A stretch of 64,000 nt of DNA from Hymenobacter metallicola (GTDB lineage Bacteria > Bacteroidota > Bacteroidia > Cytophagales > Hymenobacteraceae). Both the position numbers and the translations under genes were made by a program. How positions within the stretch are numbered: position 1 is the first letter of the stretch; each line of letters opens with the position of its first letter. The stretch spans positions 744,001 to 808,000 of the forward strand of contig NZ_SRMB01000001.1 of NCBI RefSeq assembly GCF_004745645.1, given 5' to 3'. Below are positions 52,123 to 60,356 of the stretch, piece after piece. The notes below the pieces were generated by a model. The model made no database searches. It was not told the origin of the DNA and saw only the letters and a program-made list of their open reading frames with translations.

Positions 52123-52856
52123 AAGCAGTAGCGAAATACGTGCACGCGCTGCACCTGAAGAAATACCGGCTCCGCCACGGTGCCTTTTTGGTAGAAGGCG
52201 GCAAAAGTGTGGTGGAGCTGCTTAATTCCGGGCTTATAACGGAGCGGGTGTTCCTGACGGCTGAGTTTGCCGCAAAAATCCCGCCTTTACCCGCGAAGGT
52301 ACCGGTTGAAATCGTGACGGAGGAAGAATTAACCAAACTCGGTACCTTATCTAACAACACCACGGCCCTGGCTATTGCCCGCCTGCCCGAAGAAACTGTG
52401 CTGCTGCCCGCTGCCAACCGCCTGCTGCTGGCCCTGGATGAGGTGCGCGACCCGGGCAACCTGGGCACCCTGATTCGGCTGGCCGACTGGTACGGCCTGC
52501 ACGGGGTGGTGTGCTCCGAAACCTGCGCCGACCCCTGGGCCCCCAAAACCATTGCCGCTACCATGGGCTCGTTCACGCGCGTGGCCGTGTGGCAGCGCAG
52601 CCTGCCCGAGTGGCTCGATGCACTGCCGGCCGAGCTGCCCCGCTACGGCGCCCACCTCGAAGGCGACAACGTGCACCGGCTTACCCTGCGCCCCGGCGGC
52701 GTACTGATTATGGGCAGCGAGTCGCACGGGCCGCGCGCCGAGGTGCTGGCCCGCCTGTCTCAGCGCCTCTACATTCCCGGGGCCGGCGGGGCCGAAAGCC
52801 TGAATGTGGCCGTCTCAGCAGCTATTCTGCTCGACAATTTCCATCGGGAGCTGTAA
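52113..52856 (+). CDS. SpoU-family tRNA/rRNA methyltransferase
   Basis: A 247-residue SPOUT enzyme. An N-terminal substrate-binding region (KKYRLRHGAFLVEGGKSVVE) precedes the knotted domain with LLALDEVRDPGNLGTLIRLA, VLIMGSESHGPRAEVL and PGAGGAESLNVAVSAAIL, motifs 1 to 3 of the family. It transfers a methyl group from SAM to a ribose 2'-OH in RNA. It is divergent from tamL, with start codons overlapping by about 10 bases. Confidence 0.94.
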   Translation: MVSKAVAKYVHALHLKKYRLRHGAFLVEGGKSVVELLNSGLITERVFLTAEFAAKIPPLPAKVPVEIVTEEELTKLGTLSNNTTALAIARLPEETVLLPAANRLLLALDEVRDPGNLGTLIRLADWYGLHGVVCSETCADPWAPKTIAATMGSFTRVAVWQRSLPEWLDALPAELPRYGAHLEGDNVHRLTLRPGGVLIMGSESHGPRAEVLARLSQRLYIPGAGGAESLNVAVSAAILLDNFHREL

Positions 52857-52874
52857 CCTTAGCGGCCTTCCTAA

Positions 52875-52920
52875 AACGCAACCGGGCCCGGCAGAAGCTT
52901 CTGCCGGGCCCGGTTGCGTT
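52875..52920. terminator. Perfect 46-base palindrome between convergent genes
   Basis: The whole span equals its own reverse complement (23-base arms beginning AACGCAACCGGGCCCGGCAG). On the minus strand it runs into TTTTAGG; on the plus strand no T run follows. It lies between the convergent methyltransferase and outer-membrane protein genes, so a two-way terminator is likely. Confidence 0.85.
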
Positions 52921-52937
52921 GCTGCCCGCGGGCAGAT

Positions 52938-54086
52938 TTAGTCCAGAATCGAAATGCCGAAGCTGATGGACTGGGCCTGGGGGCCGCGGTTTTCCTTGAA
53001 CAGCTCGTTCATGTTGTATTTCACGAACAGGTCGATGCCCCGGACGCCGATTTTGCCCTGCAGCCCGTACTGGAAATCTTCCAGGTTGAAGCTGCCCCGG
53101 TCTTTGTCCTTGCGGGTGTGTTCTTCGTCGTTGTACTTGATTTTGGTGTGGCTGGCCAGGCGGTAGCCGGCAAAGCCGCCCGCCCCAATCCGGAAGGCAT
53201 CGTGGCCGGACTTGTCCTTGAAGTTGAGCTTGGCCATTAGGGGCAGGTTGATGACGGTGGTAGCGAGCTTGCTTTTTTCCAGGCTTACCGAGGGCTCGCG
53301 CACAATGTCGGTGCGGGTATCGGTAGCTACCAGCCGGCGGTTTTGGTCGAACATGTAGTTATTGAAGGCCAGCTCCGGACCCAGCGTCAGGAAGAAGGGG
53401 CTGCGGCGGCCACCTACCCGGATATCGTAGTACCAGTTCAGGCTAACGTAGCGCGAGCCGGTGGGCTTGAGGTCAAACTGCTCCTCGGTCAGGTTCGAGC
53501 GGTTGGTCAGCGCATTCAGCCCCAGGTCGATGGAGAAGTTGCTGTGCACGGCCCGGCTGGCGCGCTCTTCTTTCTTGGCCGCCCGCTGGACGTTGCGCAG
53601 GGAGTCGGAGCGGTGCGAATCATCGTCGCCGATGCTGATGGACACCTCGTCGTTGTGGCCCTTGCCGTCTTTGCCTTCCTTCACCGTGACGCTAAATACC
53701 TGGCCGAACTTGTAGCCTTTCACGGCTACTTTGCTCGCGGGCTCCTCGTTGCGCACCGTCACCCGGATCTGCTCGGGAGCCTGGGTGCCGGGGCGGTCTT
53801 TGGCCGGGTAAAACTCCATGGTGACGGCGCTGTTGCCGGCGTTCTTGCTGGCTGCCTCAGCCTGCTGAATGTAGCGGTCGAGCAGGGCCATGAGCGTGTC
53901 GAGGCGGTAGGTGCGCAGTTCGCGCAGCTGCTCCTTGTTCTTGGTATACAGGGTCATGGTGGCCTGGTTGGGCAGCTTCACCACAATGGTATCGTCGTTG
54001 GCAGGCTTGCTGGCCGCCTGGGAGCGGGAGGGAGACGCCAGAACTGTCAGCAGCAGCAGGGCCAACAGGGAGGAAAAACGTTTCAT
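52938..54086 (-). CDS. Outer-membrane beta-barrel protein of an ECF module
   Basis: A 382-residue protein with a signal peptide (MKRFSSLLALLLLTVLASPS, cut near SQA). The middle is charged, and the C-terminal half alternates polar and hydrophobic strands (GSRYVSLNWYYDIRVGGRRS, LKVNLPLMAKLNFKD-like, RGIDLFVKYNMNELF) and ends SISFGISILD, as in PorT-type or Bacteroidetes barrel proteins. It follows the anti-sigma gene by 21 bases, so it is probably the third gene of the sigma operon. Confidence 0.78.
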   Translation of the reverse strand: MKRFSSLLALLLLTVLASPSRSQAASKPANDDTIVVKLPNQATMTLYTKNKEQLRELRTYRLDTLMALLDRYIQQAEAASKNAGNSAVTMEFYPAKDRPGTQAPEQIRVTVRNEEPASKVAVKGYKFGQVFSVTVKEGKDGKGHNDEVSISIGDDDSHRSDSLRNVQRAAKKEERASRAVHSNFSIDLGLNALTNRSNLTEEQFDLKPTGSRYVSLNWYYDIRVGGRRSPFFLTLGPELAFNNYMFDQNRRLVATDTRTDIVREPSVSLEKSKLATTVINLPLMAKLNFKDKSGHDAFRIGAGGFAGYRLASHTKIKYNDEEHTRKDKDRGSFNLEDFQYGLQGKIGVRGIDLFVKYNMNELFKENRGPQAQSISFGISILD

Positions 54087-54107
54087 GACTACGGGAGGTT
54101 GAGAATC

Positions 54108-54980
54108 TTAGAGTTGGATGACTTTGGTGGCCGAACGGTTGAACACGTTGACCTCCACGGTTACCGTTTCCGGCAACTCGACTTTGGGCAGCCGCACCCG
54201 GCCATCTTTGACGGCCGTTTTGGCTTTGTGGAATAAGTTCTTCAGGTGAGAATCCGACTCGTAGCGCTGCGGCGCGTCCGCGGCAGCCAGGGCTACTACC
54301 GGAGCTTCGGTGCCGCGGTGCACTTCTACTTCGATAGGGCCCGTCGGGGCCGATGAGACGGGGGTAGCAGACTCCACCACAGTTGCTACTTCCTGCGTTG
54401 GGCGACGCTCCGGTTGCGGCGCGGCAGGCAGGGTAGCAGCAGGGGCCAACGCGGGGGCGGGTACCGACGCCGAGCGGTTGGCCTTCGTGGGGTGAGCAGT
54501 AGTTTGCGCTACCAGGACGGACGGTTTCCGGGGTGCGGGTCCGGCGGGCGAGAGAGCGGGCCGGGGCTTCGGCTGTTGCTTTGCCGAAGCCGGGGCTTCG
54601 GCGCTGGCCACTTCCGTGGTTGTTTGTCCTTCTACACTGCCAGATGAAAACCCGTTGTCGGCAGTTGCCTGGGGCGTGGTAGATTTTTTGGCGGAGTTGG
54701 CCGCTCCTTGCCCGGCTGGGCTGGCGGGCGTGGCCGGGCCGGTCGTGGTCGTTGCCAGGGTGCCCCTGGTGGCCGCCGAGCCCGAAGTGCGCAGCATCCA
54801 GGTGCCGCCGGCCACGATGAGCAGGGCAATCATGGCCGCGACGGCGTAGAGCCACAGGGCGGGGCGCTTGCGGGCCGGCCGGATTTCCTCTTCCAGCTGT
54901 TCCCACAGGAAGGCCGGCGGGGTGGGCGCGTGGTGCTGCAGCTTGTCGCGAAACAGCTTATCAATATCTTCCGGTTGCAT
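54108..54980 (-). CDS. Putative anti-sigma factor, single-pass membrane protein
   Basis: A 290-residue protein. The cytoplasmic N-terminus (MQPEDIDKLFRDKLQHHAPT then AFLWEQLEEEI) is a typical anti-sigma helix pair, followed by one membrane span (LYAVAAMIALLIVAGGTWML, about 44-63) and a long Ala/Pro/Thr-rich periplasmic linker to about 225. The end (VRLPKVELPETVTVEVNVFN) looks beta-stranded. It overlaps the sigma factor gene by 20 bases, which supports the partnership. Confidence 0.82.
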   Translation of the reverse strand: MQPEDIDKLFRDKLQHHAPTPPAFLWEQLEEEIRPARKRPALWLYAVAAMIALLIVAGGTWMLRTSGSAATRGTLATTTTGPATPASPAGQGAANSAKKSTTPQATADNGFSSGSVEGQTTTEVASAEAPASAKQQPKPRPALSPAGPAPRKPSVLVAQTTAHPTKANRSASVPAPALAPAATLPAAPQPERRPTQEVATVVESATPVSSAPTGPIEVEVHRGTEAPVVALAAADAPQRYESDSHLKNLFHKAKTAVKDGRVRLPKVELPETVTVEVNVFNRSATKVIQL

Positions 54981-55536
54981 AGTATTCTTTCGGTGAGGAG
55001 TTGGAGGCGCTCAGGCTGGCGGCCGCCAGCCGGCGCTGCAGCATGGCGCGGGCCTTGCTGAGCTGCGATTTGGAAGTGCCCTCGGAAATGCCCAGCAGCT
55101 CGGCAATTTCGGGGTGGGAATACCCTTCCAGGGCATACAGGTTGAAGACGGTGCGGTAGCCGGCGGGCAGCTCGGCCAGCAAGGCCAACAGGTCGGCGGC
55201 GTTTAGGTTGCTTTCGGCTTCGGCGGCCGTGGCCGGCACGTCGGTCACCATGTCGTCGATGGCCAGGTGCAGGGGTTCCTTGCGGCGCAGCTGGCCCAGG
55301 GCCTCGTTTACCATGATGCGGCGAATCCAGCCCTCGAAGCTGCCCTCGTGCCGGTACTGATCCAGGGCCCGGAACACTTTGGCAAACCCGCCCAGCATGG
55401 CTTCCTCCGCATCTTCGCGGCGGCGCAGATACCGGATGCACACGCCCAGCATCATGCCCGCAAACCGCTCGTAGAGCAGTTTCTGGGCACGGCCACTGCC
55501 TTGGCGGCAGGCAGCAATGAGGTCAGCGTCAGTCAC
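54961..55536 (-). CDS. ECF RNA polymerase sigma factor
   Basis: A 191-residue sigma-70 family protein. Region 2 has LLYERFAGMMLGVCIRYLRR and REDAEEAMLGGFAKVFRALD; region 4 has LPAGYRTVFNLYALEGYSHP and EIAELLGISEGTSKSQLSKA. I start at GTG 55536 (the frame is open further up but runs into a repeat element and lacks sigma resemblance). With its anti-sigma factor and outer-membrane protein it forms a three-gene envelope module. Confidence 0.93.
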   Translation of the reverse strand: MTDADLIAACRQGSGRAQKLLYERFAGMMLGVCIRYLRRREDAEEAMLGGFAKVFRALDQYRHEGSFEGWIRRIMVNEALGQLRRKEPLHLAIDDMVTDVPATAAEAESNLNAADLLALLAELPAGYRTVFNLYALEGYSHPEIAELLGISEGTSKSQLSKARAMLQRRLAAASLSASNSSPKEYYATGRY

Positions 55537-55665
55537 GGGGTAAAGGGTAGAATCAGACGGTAAGAAGGTGTTTGGCGGGGTAGATACCAAAGCAGTCGGC
55601 GCGGTTGCCTGGAAAAGAAAAATTAATGCGAGAAATGTGGTGGGAATGTGCTGATGTGCTACTGC

Positions 55666-55873
55666 GAGGAAGGGGCTACTGCCAAAGACGTGTCCTGGCG
55701 AGCAGCGCGAAGCAATTCGTCCTCTACTGGTGATAACCGCCCTAAAGTAAAAAGCCCTTTCTCGTATCAACGAGAAAGGGCTTTTTACTTTAGAAAGCTC
55801 GATGCATTTCAGAGGACGGATGGCTTCGGCTTATGCCTTACTATGACACGTCTTTGGCAGTAGCCCCTTCCTC
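55666..55873. repeat. Nested palindromic element, about 208 bp
   Basis: Outer arms 55666-55694 and 55845-55873 are perfect 29-bp inverted repeats. Inside are the GTCCTCT/AGAGGAC ends shared with 7310-7582, and at the centre a perfect 24-bp stem (55742-55765 with 55770-55793) around the loop ATCA. It fills the gap between the sigma factor start and the CoA-binding protein stop. It has no coding potential; folding into one long cruciform is possible. Confidence 0.9.
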
Positions 55874-55893
55874 ACGTTCTCCACATTCGCACA

Positions 55894-56253
55894 TTAGTAA
55901 TTGCCGATGCTCAGCATCACCAGGGTGCAGGCCTCCTCGGTCCGGATGCCCCGCTGCTGGGCCATACGCTCCAGCTCCTCGTTTTCGGTGCCGGGGTTGA
56001 AGATGATGCGCTTGGGCTTCAGGTCCAGGATATAATCGTACCAGGCCGGCTGGTTTTGCGGGCCCACGTACAGGGTCACCGTGTCGATATCGTCGCCGGT
56101 GGGCCGGTCGGTGTGAATGTCGAGGCCGGCGACCTGGCCTTTGCGAATCCCGACGGGTACTACCTCGTGGCCGTGCTGCTTGAGCTGGTGCACGGCGCGG
56201 TAAGAGTAGCGGGCCGGGTTGTCGCTGGCGCCGAGAACAAGGGTCTTTTTCAT
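55894..56253 (-). CDS. CoA-binding protein (YccU-like)
   Basis: A 119-residue single-domain Rossmann protein: MKKTLVLGASDNPARYSYRA, GHEVVPVGIRKGQVAGL, DTVTLYVGPQNQPAWYDYIL and PKRIIFNPGTENEELERMA match CoA_binding_2 proteins. The ligand is CoA or a nucleotide; no reaction is established. I start at ATG 56253 because family proteins begin just there. Confidence 0.88.
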   Translation of the reverse strand: MKKTLVLGASDNPARYSYRAVHQLKQHGHEVVPVGIRKGQVAGLDIHTDRPTGDDIDTVTLYVGPQNQPAWYDYILDLKPKRIIFNPGTENEELERMAQQRGIRTEEACTLVMLSIGNY

Positions 56254-56383
56254 CTTGGGTAGTGGTTTATCGGTTTTGGTTTTTAGCCGCCGTTCCAAGC
56301 CAGAAAGCCCGAACTGCGGCCCGCACGAGGTGTGGTGCCAGGTCTTTAACGGATTCTGGCGGTAAAAAACCAAAAACCAATCC

Positions 56384-57961
56384 CTAAAAACGAGCCACCA
56401 GGGCCGCTACGGCTTCGGCACACCGTTCCCCATCCATGGCCGCCGACACGATGCCGCCGGCAAAGCCAGCTCCTTCGCCGCAGGGAAACAGCCCCGTCGT
56501 TTCGGGGTGCTGCAGCGTAGCCGGGTCGCGCGGAATGCGGACCGGGGCCGAGGTGCGGCTTTCCACGCCCACAATCTGGGCCGCGTTGGTGGCATAGCCG
56601 GGAATCTTACGGCCGAAGTTCTCAAAGCCCTGTCGCAGCCGGGCCGCCAGGCCTTTGCCCAGCACCTGCTCCATGTTCACCGACACCAGACCCGGCTGGT
56701 AGGAAGTTTCGAGCAGCTCGGCCGAGACTTTGCCTTTGAGAAAGTCGCCCAGGCGCTGGGCCGGGGCCAGCTGGGTGTTGCCGGCCAAGGCACAGGCCCG
56801 CTGCTCAATTTCCTGTTGCAGCTGCAAGCCCGCCAGAGCGCCGTAGCGCTGCAGGTCCATGTCTTCGAGCTCAATGGCCGTTACAATACCGGAATTGGCA
56901 AAGCGGGAGTCGCGGCGGCTGGGGCTCATCCCGTTTACGACTACTTCGCCCGGGGCCGTGGCGGCGGGCACAATAAAGCCGCCGGGGCACATGCAAAACG
57001 AAAACACGCCCCGCTGCTTGCCCTGCCACTGGGTTTGGTGCACCAGCGAGTAGGAGGCAGCCGGCAGCGGCCCCCGGTCGGCGCGGCGGTACTGGGCCTG
57101 GTCGATAAGCTCCTGCTGGTGCTCTACGCGCACGCCCAGGGCAAAGGGCTTGGCCTCGATGCGGACCCCGCGGCGGTGCAGCAGCTCGTAGATGTCCCGG
57201 GCCGAGTGGCCAGTCGCCAGAATCACGGCGTCGGCTTCCATGGCTTCCCCACTGGCCGTCACGACGCCCCGCAGGTGGCTGCCGTCCAGAATCAGGTCGG
57301 TGACGCGGGTGTCGAAGCGCACTTGCCCGCCGGCCTGCCGAATGGACTCGCGCAGGGCCGCTACCACCATCGGCAGCTTGTTGGTGCCAATGTGGGGGTG
57401 GGCGTCGACCATGATTTCCGGGGTGGCGCCGTGCTGCACCAGCAGCTTGAGAATGCGCTGAATGTCGCCGCGCTTGGTAGAGCGGGTGTAGAGCTTGCCG
57501 TCGGAGTAGGTGCCGGCCCCGCCTTCGCCGAAGCAGTAGTTAGAATCGGGATTGACCACGTGCTCCTTGTTGAGGGCGGCCAAGTCGCGGCGGCGGGTGC
57601 GCACATCCTTGCCCCGTTCCAGTACAATAGGTTTCAGGCCTAGCTCGATGGCGCGCAAAGCCGCAAAAAGTCCGGCCGGCCCCGCCCCCACGATAAGTAC
57701 CGAGTGGCGCGCCCGGCTCACATCCGGATACTGAAACCAGGGGCCGAATAAGTCGGCCGGTGGGGGGGTGCGCCAGATATCGGCCCGCAGGCGCACCAGG
57801 GGCTGGCGGCCCCGGGCGTCGATGCTGCGCTTGCGCAGGTGCACAAAGTCGGCCTGGCCGGGTTCCAGGCCCGCCGCCGCCAGCAGGGCGCGGTAGCGCG
57901 CGTACTCGTCGTAGGCCACTTCCGGGGGAAGCAGGGCCTCAATTTCTTGTTTTTCAAACAT
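56384..57961 (-). CDS. FAD-dependent oxidoreductase (BaiN/RdsA-like "FAD-dependent dehydrogenase")
   Basis: A 525-residue flavoprotein. After a small N-terminal domain (about 1-85) comes the FAD-binding motif VLIVGAGPAGLFAALRAIEL, then LERGKDVRTRRRDLAALN, CFGEGGAGTYSDGKLYTRS, ATGHSARDIYELLHRRGV, FCMCPGGFIVPAA and the C-terminal GLFPCGEGAGFAGGIVSAAMDG. It matches the conserved bacterial FAD-dependent protein family of unknown substrate. I start at ATG 57961 (MFEKQEIEALL); a TATCTTTG promoter box is at 58017-58024. Confidence 0.9.
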   Translation of the reverse strand: MFEKQEIEALLPPEVAYDEYARYRALLAAAGLEPGQADFVHLRKRSIDARGRQPLVRLRADIWRTPPPADLFGPWFQYPDVSRARHSVLIVGAGPAGLFAALRAIELGLKPIVLERGKDVRTRRRDLAALNKEHVVNPDSNYCFGEGGAGTYSDGKLYTRSTKRGDIQRILKLLVQHGATPEIMVDAHPHIGTNKLPMVVAALRESIRQAGGQVRFDTRVTDLILDGSHLRGVVTASGEAMEADAVILATGHSARDIYELLHRRGVRIEAKPFALGVRVEHQQELIDQAQYRRADRGPLPAASYSLVHQTQWQGKQRGVFSFCMCPGGFIVPAATAPGEVVVNGMSPSRRDSRFANSGIVTAIELEDMDLQRYGALAGLQLQQEIEQRACALAGNTQLAPAQRLGDFLKGKVSAELLETSYQPGLVSVNMEQVLGKGLAARLRQGFENFGRKIPGYATNAAQIVGVESRTSAPVRIPRDPATLQHPETTGLFPCGEGAGFAGGIVSAAMDGERCAEAVAALVARF

Positions 57962-58016
57962 AGTGGGTGAAAGGTGTTTAGCCTTTAGACCTAAGCAAAA
58001 GGTGTTTTTCCGGGGG

Positions 58017-58024
58017 CAAAGATA
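58017..58024 (-). promoter_or_regulatory. -7 promoter box of the FAD oxidoreductase gene
   Basis: On the minus strand TATCTTTG matches TAnnTTTG 56 bases before the ATG. It gives this gene its own start site, apart from the thioesterase upstream. Confidence 0.6.
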
Positions 58025-58104
58025 CGCCAGGGAGTCACTTGTCAAGAAGAGCGGCCCTGGCGATTAATGGAAGACAGCACCGCCCTTCTTGGGGTAAGGC
58101 ACTA

Positions 58105-58512
58105 CTACTCGGCTACAACTGCCTCGGGAAGAATCCGGACCGGGCGCTTTTCGTTGTCGATGGCTACGAAGGTGAACAAACCCGTCACGGCTTTGGTGCG
58201 CTCCTCGGAGTACATCTGCTCCACAAACAGCTCCACGCGCACCTGCAGGCTGGTGTTGCCGACCCGCACCACGTTGCCGATCAGCTCCACCAGGGTGCCG
58301 CCGGGAATGGGGTGGGTGAAGTCGACTTTGTCGGACGAGACGGTGACCATCTTGAGGCGGCTGAAGCGGGTGGCGCAGATAAAGGCCACTTCGTCCATCA
58401 TGTGCAGGGTAGCCCCGCCAAAGAGCGTGTCGTAGTGGTTGGTGGTGTTGGGAAATACCGCTTTGAAAATACGCGTTTCGGCGCGGGCAATTTTCTCTTC
58501 AAGAGTAGGCAT
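58105..58512 (-). CDS. Acyl-CoA thioesterase, YciA-like
   Basis: A 135-residue single hotdog domain: VFPNTTNHYDTLFGGATLHM, MDEVAFICATRFSRLKMVTV, VDFTHPIPGGTLVELIGNVV and a final GLFTFVAIDNEKRPVRI. It hydrolyses acyl-CoA thioesters, as YciA does. It is the first gene downstream of the cobalamin riboswitch on the same strand, about 190 bases away, with no other reading frame of good quality between. Confidence 0.92.
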   Translation of the reverse strand: MPTLEEKIARAETRIFKAVFPNTTNHYDTLFGGATLHMMDEVAFICATRFSRLKMVTVSSDKVDFTHPIPGGTLVELIGNVVRVGNTSLQVRVELFVEQMYSEERTKAVTGLFTFVAIDNEKRPVRILPEAVVAE

Positions 58513-58699
58513 ACAAGAGGGGAAAAGAAGGAAACAAACGTCCTGCGGCCGATTTCCGGCGCCCCACGCAGCAAAGCAAACAATCGGGAAGAACGGCTGC
58601 TACCCGGTGGGGCCGGCGCGCCGCAGCCCGCCCGCTCCCGCCCGAACACGACCAGCACCCGATAAGAGCCTCATGGCGCGAAGGCAGCCTTATCCACAT

Positions 58700-58870
58700 G
58701 GCCCTAGGCAGGTCTCCTGACTTATACCGGTTTTCACCGCCCTTCTCAGCTCGGCTTGGGGCCGGGCCAATGGGCTGTAGCGAGGTGAAAACCAACTGGG
58801 TACTTACAGTAGCGCGTCTGTCCGGGATTTGCACCCGGTTCCCTATTAATTCCGGTATTACCCGAAAACC
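58700..58870 (-). ncRNA. Cobalamin (adenosylcobalamin) riboswitch
   Basis: Read on the minus strand, 58843-58804 gives the B12-box region GGGAACCGGGTGCAAATCCC followed by GGACAGACGCGCTACTGTAA, and 58721-58707 gives GTCAGGAGACCTGCC. These two are the hallmark blocks of cobalamin riboswitch RNAs, in the right order and distance. A promoter box (TACCTTTG) lies just upstream. It binds a form of vitamin B12 and normally turns down B12 uptake or synthesis genes. The gene downstream here is a thioesterase, so the regulated target is unclear. Confidence 0.93.
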
Positions 58871-58910
58871 TTGAGCCGTCTGATTGAAATCAAACCAAGA
58901 ACAACACCGG

Positions 58911-58918
58911 CAAAGGTA
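58911..58918 (-). promoter_or_regulatory. -7 promoter box of the riboswitch transcript
   Basis: On the minus strand TACCTTTG fits TAnnTTTG exactly and lies about 45 bases before the riboswitch core. Confidence 0.65.
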
Positions 58919-59012
58919 GGAGTTTCGGCGGGCCGGGCTACCTTGGCTTTCTCAGGGGCCGGTGTACGGACGTATTCCCGCCGGCCCGAACCTCGGCTTT
59001 CCCGCTTGTTGT

Positions 59013-60323
59013 ATGTCCGCACCTCTTCCCGCTGCGCTGCCCCCGCGTAGCATGGCTTCCCGCATTAAATCCATCGTCAGCGGCTCCATCGGCAATTTGG
59101 TGGAGTGGTACGACTGGTACGTGTACTCGGCTTTCTCCCTGTATTTCGCCCCGGCGTTTTTTCCCAAAGGCAACCTCACGGCCCAGCTGCTCAACTCGGC
59201 CGCCGTGTTTGCCGTGGGCTTTCTGATGCGGCCCCTGGGGGGCTGGCTGATGGGGGCGTATGCCGACCGCCACGGCCGCAAAGCCGCCCTGGTGGTGTCG
59301 GTGCTGCTCATGTGCGGGGGCTCGTTGCTGATTGCCCTCACGCCCGGCTACGAGCAGATTGGGGTGGCCGCGCCGGTGCTGCTGGTGCTGGCCCGCCTGC
59401 TGCAGGGCCTGAGCGTGGGCGGCGAATATGGTACCTCGGCTACCTACCTGAGTGAAATGGCCGACCGCCGCAACCGGGGCTTTTTCTCCAGCTTCCAGTA
59501 CGTAACGCTGCTGGCCGGGCAGCTACTGGCCCTGACCGTGCAGCTAGGGTTGCTGCAAGTGCTCAGCGAAGCGGAAATGTATAGCTGGGGCTGGCGCGTG
59601 CCATTCGGAATAGGAGCGGGGGCCGCCCTGGTGGCCCTGTATCTGCGCCGCCACATGGAAGAAACCGACTCGTTTGTTGTGCAGGAGCAGCAGAAGCCTG
59701 AGGCGAAGGAGCCTGGCAAGCTGAAGCTGCTGCTGCGCTACCCCAAAGAAATCCTGACTGTGGTGGGCCTTACCCTGGGCGGTACCATCGTCTTTTACAC
59801 CTTTACTACCTACGCCCAGAAGTTTCTGGTCAATACCGCTGGCTTCAGCAAGGCCGCTGCCTCCTGGGTTTCCTTTGTCACGCTGGCCATTGCCCTGGTA
59901 CTGCAACCCCTGTTCGGGGCCTTGTCGGATCGGGTGGGGCGGCGGCCGGTGCTGTTGTTTTTTGGCGTGGGCGCTACCCTGGGCACCGTGCCCCTGATGA
60001 CCCTGCTGGGCCGGGCCGACAGCCAGGGGGCGGCGCTGGGGCTGCTGGCCGTGGCCATGCTGATTATGAGCGGCTACACCTCCATCAATGCCGTGGTGAA
60101 AGCCGAGCTGTTCCCAACGACCATCCGGGCCCTGGGCGTGGGGCTGCCCTACGCCCTCACGGTGGCTATTTTCGGGGGCTCGGCCGAGTACGTGGCTCTG
60201 CAAGCCAAGCAGTGGGGCGTGGAAGCCTGGTTTTACTGGTACGTTACGTTCTGCGCCGCGCTTTCCCTGCTCGTTTACTGGCGCATGCCCGACACGCAGC
60301 AGTCTGGGCGCATGGACGCGTAG
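59013..60323 (+). CDS. MFS transporter, metabolite:H+ symporter (KgtP-like)
   Basis: A 436-residue, 12-span transporter. IKSIVSGSIGNLVEWYDWYV then FSLYFAPAFFP is typical of the MHS subfamily (alpha-ketoglutarate, proline/betaine and citrate symporters). FLMRPLGGWLMGAYADRHGR, RLLQGLSVGGEYGTSATYLS and LSDRVGRRPVLLFFG are the MFS loops. Motifs favour alpha-ketoglutarate or another dicarboxylate. I start at ATG 59013; ATG 59052 is also possible. Confidence 0.9.
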   Translation: MSAPLPAALPPRSMASRIKSIVSGSIGNLVEWYDWYVYSAFSLYFAPAFFPKGNLTAQLLNSAAVFAVGFLMRPLGGWLMGAYADRHGRKAALVVSVLLMCGGSLLIALTPGYEQIGVAAPVLLVLARLLQGLSVGGEYGTSATYLSEMADRRNRGFFSSFQYVTLLAGQLLALTVQLGLLQVLSEAEMYSWGWRVPFGIGAGAALVALYLRRHMEETDSFVVQEQQKPEAKEPGKLKLLLRYPKEILTVVGLTLGGTIVFYTFTTYAQKFLVNTAGFSKAAASWVSFVTLAIALVLQPLFGALSDRVGRRPVLLFFGVGATLGTVPLMTLLGRADSQGAALGLLAVAMLIMSGYTSINAVVKAELFPTTIRALGVGLPYALTVAIFGGSAEYVALQAKQWGVEAWFYWYVTFCAALSLLVYWRMPDTQQSGRMDA

Positions 60324-60356
60324 TTTTCGGGACTTTTAGGGTGGAAAGCGAAGTTG

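Noticed and set aside
55537..55770. N-terminal extension of the ECF sigma factor
   Set aside because: It reads into the palindromic element and lacks sigma resemblance; region 2 follows GTG 55536 directly.
58398..58658. Minus-strand frame between riboswitch and thioesterase, possible riboswitch target
   Set aside because: It needs a TTG start, is rich in Arg/Pro/Ser with no motif, and overlaps the thioesterase in another frame.
58499..58834. Minus-strand frame across the riboswitch
   Set aside because: It covers the conserved RNA core, so its reading frame is a by-product of the RNA sequence.
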